From Lycocorax pyrrhopterus obiensis (Eukaryota; Chordata; Aves; Passeriformes; Paradisaeidae), in NCBI GenBank assembly GCA_014706295.1, contig JACSVZ010000001.1:86674237-86738236 (forward strand): a stretch of 64,000 nt of DNA, given 5' to 3'. Made by a program: the position numbers and the translations under genes. The notes under the pieces were generated by a model. The model was given only the letters and a program-made list of their open reading frames with translations, made no database searches and was not told the origin of the DNA. Position 1 is the first letter of the stretch; every line of letters starts with the position of its first letter. This document shows, one piece after another, positions 58,886 to 64,000 of this stretch.

Positions 58886-61800
58886 ATCATTCTGTAGTTC
58901 CAGTACCCTTGTGTTATAAGCCACCTCTTCTTGCAGCTACAAGGGTGCAGGGTAGGATCATGCCCATCACCACTAGCTGATGAACACAACTAAACCAGCT
59001 GCTGAGCTGTTTGCTTTAGCAATTATTCTTTATCCCTGCCAGTGCTTAAACTTTATGGGGTTGCAATACTTCATATACCCTAAAGCTAGGCACTTTCTTT
59101 TTAATGTCACTGAATGTTTAAAAACATGTTGATTGAATTCACTAAGGTTGTGTTTCCTAGCCATGGAACAACCGTATTCTTTTATATCAGGCAGAATTTG
59201 CTTATATGAAATCAGTTACAACTGCCACAATTCTGGCATATGACTTCTGTAGCACAAATAATTCTTTAAAAACAGAAAGGCATATTTTCTCCTGCATCCA
59301 GTTGCAGGTACAAGTTAGAACAGTCTGTGATTTTTTTTAACCATATGCCCATTCATTGTGACATTCACACTGGACAGCTGAAAGCAGCATTTTCCAGCCA
59401 CCCCCTACTCTGAATTTATGAGCTGTATCAGCCAGGCTGCTGCTTGAACATCTGGGAGGGTGGCATCACAGCTTTCTGTACCATTTCATTGTGGCCCAAG
59501 TGCAGTAGAGAATATCTGAAATAGAATCCAAACCCTTGGATACTGAGAAAGTGTGAAGGTCTCTGTATTGGTCTCAAATATGAGGGGTGGTCTGGTTCTC
59601 AAATGGCTTTTGAAAGTGATTTGAGTATTGTTGATGTGATGCTAATGGCAAAACTCCCTAAAAGAACATCTGTGGTAGCCACTTTGTAGTACCTTTAAAA
59701 TTTCTTGTACAATTATATTGGACAGCTAAAAACCAATTCTATGTAAAAACTGCATTTTTGCCAGTCCACAGGGAAAATCCTCAAGCTGAATTTTACTCCT
59801 CACTGCATGCTGCAGCAGTCCAGATGTTTTTTCTCAGACAGATGTTGCTTTGCCCAACACCAGTCATCGTCACTCCTGAGCTACTCTTCTGTATGTACAC
59901 AGCATCTGTTCCTGGAGCTGCAAAAGCTGCAAGTCAGTGATTTTTTCCTCTCATTTTTTTGTCGTTTATATCTCGTGCACTGTTCAAATAAGCAATTGGT
60001 TTCCTATTTAAGAAGCACAGTAGTTAAATTATGAGATTTGTTTAAAAACTTCTGGAGGACGGAAGTCTTAGACAACAAATGGTCCTTATTTCATTTTATC
60101 AGACTTCTGAGTTCCACTGCAGAACTGCACGCTGTGCAACATGGGTGTGTTCTCATGGTTTGACCCCAGGACACACATGCACACAAATCCCTTCCCTTTG
60201 GTTCAGCTGGCCAACTGGCTCCGTTTGCTGTTCGCTGACTCTGGTATTGAAAGGGACCATGAAAACATCCAGACAGTCAATAGTCTCTCTCAGCTGCCTC
60301 TGGCAAGCTGAACAACCTCAGTGTATTTAGTTGTTCCTAATCAGCAAGCTTACCTATACTTTTGTGTCCTTAAAATTTCTAGTTTTCACATCTTTTTGTT
60401 ATAAAAAGTTCTGCTGTTTGTTAATCTGCATTTTATATGCAAGAATTAGACACACTGGGACTTTATTCAATGATATAATAATACTTCTATTTCTGTTCTC
60501 TGTTTATTCCTTAATTTCCCTGGTGTTCTTTGGCTTTTGCCATGTGAATAGCCACAGGGTGATAGAAATAGTCATTAAAATTCTCAGGCATTTTTTACAA
60601 GTTCAAGGCCATCCTTGTGTACATGAAGAGGAGTTCTTCACAGGACAGTTCATATCCTGGTCCGATTTGCCCTCTTGAGGGGTTGTTTTTTTCCATAGAT
60701 CCTTGTCCACAAGGATCCAAGATGGTTCCTTGTGTTATGTAGGAAGAATCTGGACCTACACAGTGTAGTCAGACTGAATTTTTGAAATTAATAAGGTGTA
60801 ATGCTTAAATGTAATGGCTTGTGACATACATGCAGTCGCACAAAATGATCTCACATTCTCTTCCGGCTTTAAATAATGAGAATATGTGATTGCCAGAGTA
60901 ATTTTTAGACTATGTTTTCAGACCCTGCTTCTGAAAGTGTAGGCTGATATTAAACCAGCTAGCATCAGTGAAATGAGCAGGGCCTGAATCGGTGCCAGTC
61001 AAAACATGTACTCAGTAGCCACTCTTGGATAACAAAGACTGTTTCTCAGAGAATAAAACTAAAGGGACTGAAAATACTATCAAGAATCTGACAGCCTCCC
61101 CTGTCAAGTCAATACATGACTTGTGGGTGTCCTTGAAGGGGTATAAAATTTTCATCCAAAAAACGTTACAGGAATGGTTTACAAATCTACTGCTCCAGCA
61201 GCTAGAAGGAAATAAATTAAAGGTACAGGGAACTTACAAACATAAAGTTCCATGCCAAGAAATATTCTGCATACCTGTCTTATACTTCTCAGGTGAAAGA
61301 TTCAGAGCTGTGTTGAGTTGTTGTCATAAAGGGAATCAATCTTCAAGAACAAAACTTTCTCTCTAAGAAATATTTAAAGGAACGTTAAGTTAACATTGTC
61401 ACATAATAGGAACAGCAATACTGTTTGGAAAATACAAGGAATATAAATAGTTCCTTTTTCTTATTCGACTTACACATATGTAAAGTTTTAATGATTGCTT
61501 CCAGTTAACAAAGACTATTTTCAGTAAATAACAACAACAACAAAAAAATCCGTGAACATTTATATAGCAATGGCATGTAACTCTTCAGTTTCTAATTCTG
61601 TTACTCACCAATTTTCCAATCCTTAGAGTGACAAGTTCTTTATTATTAGGGTGTCTTTAGTCTTCTTTTAAATAGTGTAGTAGAAATATTCCCTACAATA
61701 TTTATGTAAATAATTATTGTGACATTTTTATTCTGTAGAAAAGAAGTATCTATTGATATAAAGAAGCCACAAGAACAGAATGGTAGAATCTTTATTAATA

Positions 61801-62980
61801 ATATCACTCCAGCATTTTTGAGTCCTCTTTCATAATATGTTTGTTTTTTTCTGTGGCTCAAATTTTTTAAATTCTTGAGTTAATGAATGGTTCCTTTTCT
61901 CAGATCCTCTTTGATCTTCAGGTCTGTTTCCAAGAGCTAGAAGTCTAAGTGAAGGGTTAGCTGTCATACAAGAAGGAAAACAAAATTGATTTGGTCTTAC
62001 ATTGAACACATCCGGTGCTGTTTCAAAATGAAAGATTAACAGCTTAATAAAAAAATTAAATATATTAGGAGAATGAACATGGTTGTTATGTAGTGATACT
62101 TTAGGCAAGGACTTGACTGATTCTGTACAAAAGTGATCAAAACAGACAATGACAACTAAACTTCAAACATACGTGTAATGCATTAAAAAGTGACAGTTTA
62201 AAAAAAAGTATGAAATGCATAGTTTTTTTGAAGAACCTTAAATTCATAGAAATTACAAAAGAATAAAAGTCCATTAGGAATCCATAATATCCACTTGAGC
62301 TCCCAGAAACCTTCTAATAACAAATTTCCAGGAGTGGGAAGCTCAAACATTGACTTGTGTAAATCTTCTTAGTAGCCTCTGGTGCCTCAAATATTTCAGA
62401 TCTTCTAACAGTCCATTGAGCAGGGAAGACTGCCTGACTCCCTCTTGGAAGCCAGTAGATTATCATTCTCTTAACCATGAGCATTAATTAATCCAGGCAA
62501 TAAAACACTGCAAACATCTTAGCAGACCAGCTCTCTCCTGGCATGCAGCTACTAATTTACACTGAACCGGTATGGCTTGATTCCAAGCCTGAGCCACAGA
62601 TTCTTGTCTTCTGTAAACATTAAGTATCATTCATCATATTGGTGAAGCAGCCTTTTCCTACTATTTATTTATAGCTATACATATAAGTGTACATATAAGT
62701 GTATGTGTATATAAACATATACAAAAGCACATAGATTCAAAGAGGAGTTTGGAATTCTGTTTTGAAGATAGCCATTTCGGGCTGTGATTTCCAACAAACT
62801 GTTTAACAGTTTATAAAGTGTATTTCTTTGAGCAGCTTCTGATCAAATATTTTCTCATTAAGGATTGATATGGCACATTTTCGGTTACCTTTTAAATTCT
62901 TTTCCAGTTTTCTTACAGATCCATAATACCTTGTACCTTTCCAAGAACTAGAGCTGTGAGATCACAGTTCACAGCCAGAA
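58886..62980. other. Unique sequence, no gene seen
   Basis: About 4.1 kb, AT-rich, without recognised interspersed repeats. A short (AAC)n lies near 61531-61545 and an imperfect dodecamer repeat at 62676. Frames such as 60331-60678 are hydrophobic because the DNA is T-rich and are not called. Confidence 0.5.
62676..62724. repeat. Imperfect TA/GT-rich dodecamer repeat
   Basis: ACATATAAGTGT occurs twice in tandem (62679-62702), followed by related ATGTGTATATAAACATATAC. A short tandem array of low complexity. Confidence 0.8.
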
Positions 62981-63510
62981 ATGGAATACTGCATCCGCTG
63001 TAAATAAAAAGGAGAAATGGTATTCACTTAGGAAAGGTGTGAACATATTGGAGCAGGCTGAGAGGAGGGTCGCAAAAATTCTTGGAGGGCTGCAGCACCT
63101 CTCCTGTGAGGAAAGGCTGAAAGAGTTGAGGTTATTCACCCTGGAGAACAGAATGCTTCAGGAAGACTTTATTCCAACCTTTCAGTATTTGAAAGCAACT
63201 TATAACAAAGATGGGGACAGACTTTTTATAAGGCCTGTGGCAATAGGACAAGGGGTAACAGTTTTTAACTAAAAGAGGGTAGACTCAAACTGGGTATAAG
63301 GAAAAAGTCTTTTACAGTAAGCGTGGAGAAACACTGGCACAGGTTGCCCAGAGAGGTGGTGGATGCCCCATCCCTGGAAACATTCTAGACCAGGTTGAAT
63401 GGAACTTTGAGCAACCTGGTCTAGTGGAAGGTGTCCCTGCCCATAGCAGGGCGGTTGGACTAGGTGAGGTTTAAAGGTCCCTTCCAACCCAAACCATTCT
63501 GTGATTCCTA
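62981..63510 (+). mobile_element. CR1 LINE, about 530 bp, longest copy
   Basis: It starts at ATGGAATACTGCATCCGCTG, then a low-similarity gap, ATATTGGAGCAGGCTGAGAG, GCAGCACCTCTCCTGTGAGG, TGGCAATAGGACAAGGGGTA, ACACTGGCACAGGTTGCCCA, CTAGTGGAAGGTGTCCCTGC and CCATTCTGTGATTCCT. A 77-codon frame retains the CR1 ORF2 residues EERLKELRLFTLENRMLQ before a stop. Inactive. Confidence 0.95.
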
Positions 63511-64000
63511 CAGACCTCAGCCTCTGGGACTCTGTTGTCCATATGAACTACTTGATGGAAGTCAAGAGCCAATAAAGACTGATGGTAAGCATTGTCTCCT
63601 TATTTCACACAAGTTACGGCTTAGGCAGGCTTCATTTTCTTAATGCTGGCAATTTAGAAGTTCGGCTTCGCAAGTTATTGTTGATTGGATTGCGCCATCT
63701 TTTACTTTTCTTCTGTTCTTGTGCTACAGTTTATGATGTTGGCCACATTCCAGTGAATGTCCCTTTCTTTATCTCTCAGGCGTCAATAATGACCACAGCA
63801 CTTCCTCTTGAAGTCTGATTTGTTTTTAATTTTTCTCTCATGTTGCTTAAATCAAAGGACATACTCAAAGATGTTACTTCAGATAACTTGTAAAATTTAA
63901 AAATTTATCTCTAAACTCTCTTTTCTTTCAGACAGAGTTGAACATTTGCACACACCCTCTCAGAATGTTCTCTTGCCCATACAAGCTAAATATTGTCCAA
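63511..64000. other. Unique sequence to window end
   Basis: About 490 bp of AT-rich DNA. A 78-codon frame at 63582-63818 has no recognisable feature. The window ends without a boundary signal. Confidence 0.5.

Noticed and set aside
1..64000. tRNA, rRNA, U6-type snRNA genes or CRISPR arrays
   Set aside because: No conserved A/B-box cloverleaf, snRNA core sequence or regularly spaced repeat array was seen by eye; a covariance-model search would be needed to exclude degenerate copies.

Overview
This window looks like non-coding DNA from a bird. I found no protein-coding exon, tRNA, rRNA, snRNA or CRISPR array that I can support. The avian call rests on nineteen short pieces of CR1, the dominant non-LTR retrotransposon of birds. 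Most run to the element's 3' end, closing in degenerate ATTCTATGATTCTATGA tails (or the complement). The pieces sum to about 5.6 kb, near 9% of the window, which fits the low repeat load of a bird genome. CpG is scarce nearly everywhere and stops are frequent in all frames, so the open reading frames are short and look accidental. The window is best read as intergenic DNA or the inside of a large intron.

Layout. 1-640 is AT-rich unique sequence. About 640-1560 is a GC- and CpG-richer block holding a (TA)n microsatellite, possibly promoter-like. 1560-22260 is mostly unique, with CR1 pieces at 4.5, 7.2, 8.2, 15.2 and 20.0 kb, and two stretches (10.77-11.2 and 12.47-12.97 kb) that read like constrained regulatory DNA. 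A minus-strand, decayed ERV solo LTR lies at 22.26-22.74 kb. 22.7-44 kb is unique DNA with simple repeats and seven CR1 pieces. A plus-strand solo LTR with a TATA box, ATTAAA and a CA end lies at 44.09-44.33 kb. Between 47.7 and 50.6 kb a 288-bp block, part CR1 and part flanking DNA, occurs twice at 97.9% identity. At about 52.55-53.2 kb a CpG-rich block carries a minus-strand TATA box and a downstream AATAAA, most likely a comparatively young LTR. The rest to 64 kb is unique DNA with four more CR1 pieces.

No genes act together here and I see no new biological system. The observations most worth following are the spaced CR1-bounded duplication, the CpG-rich LTR-like promoter block, two perfect 11-bp-arm palindromes, a CpG-bearing 91-codon minus-strand frame at 3960-4235, and a few candidate conserved non-coding elements. 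CR1 and LTR identities come from recognising family hallmarks by eye, without any database search.
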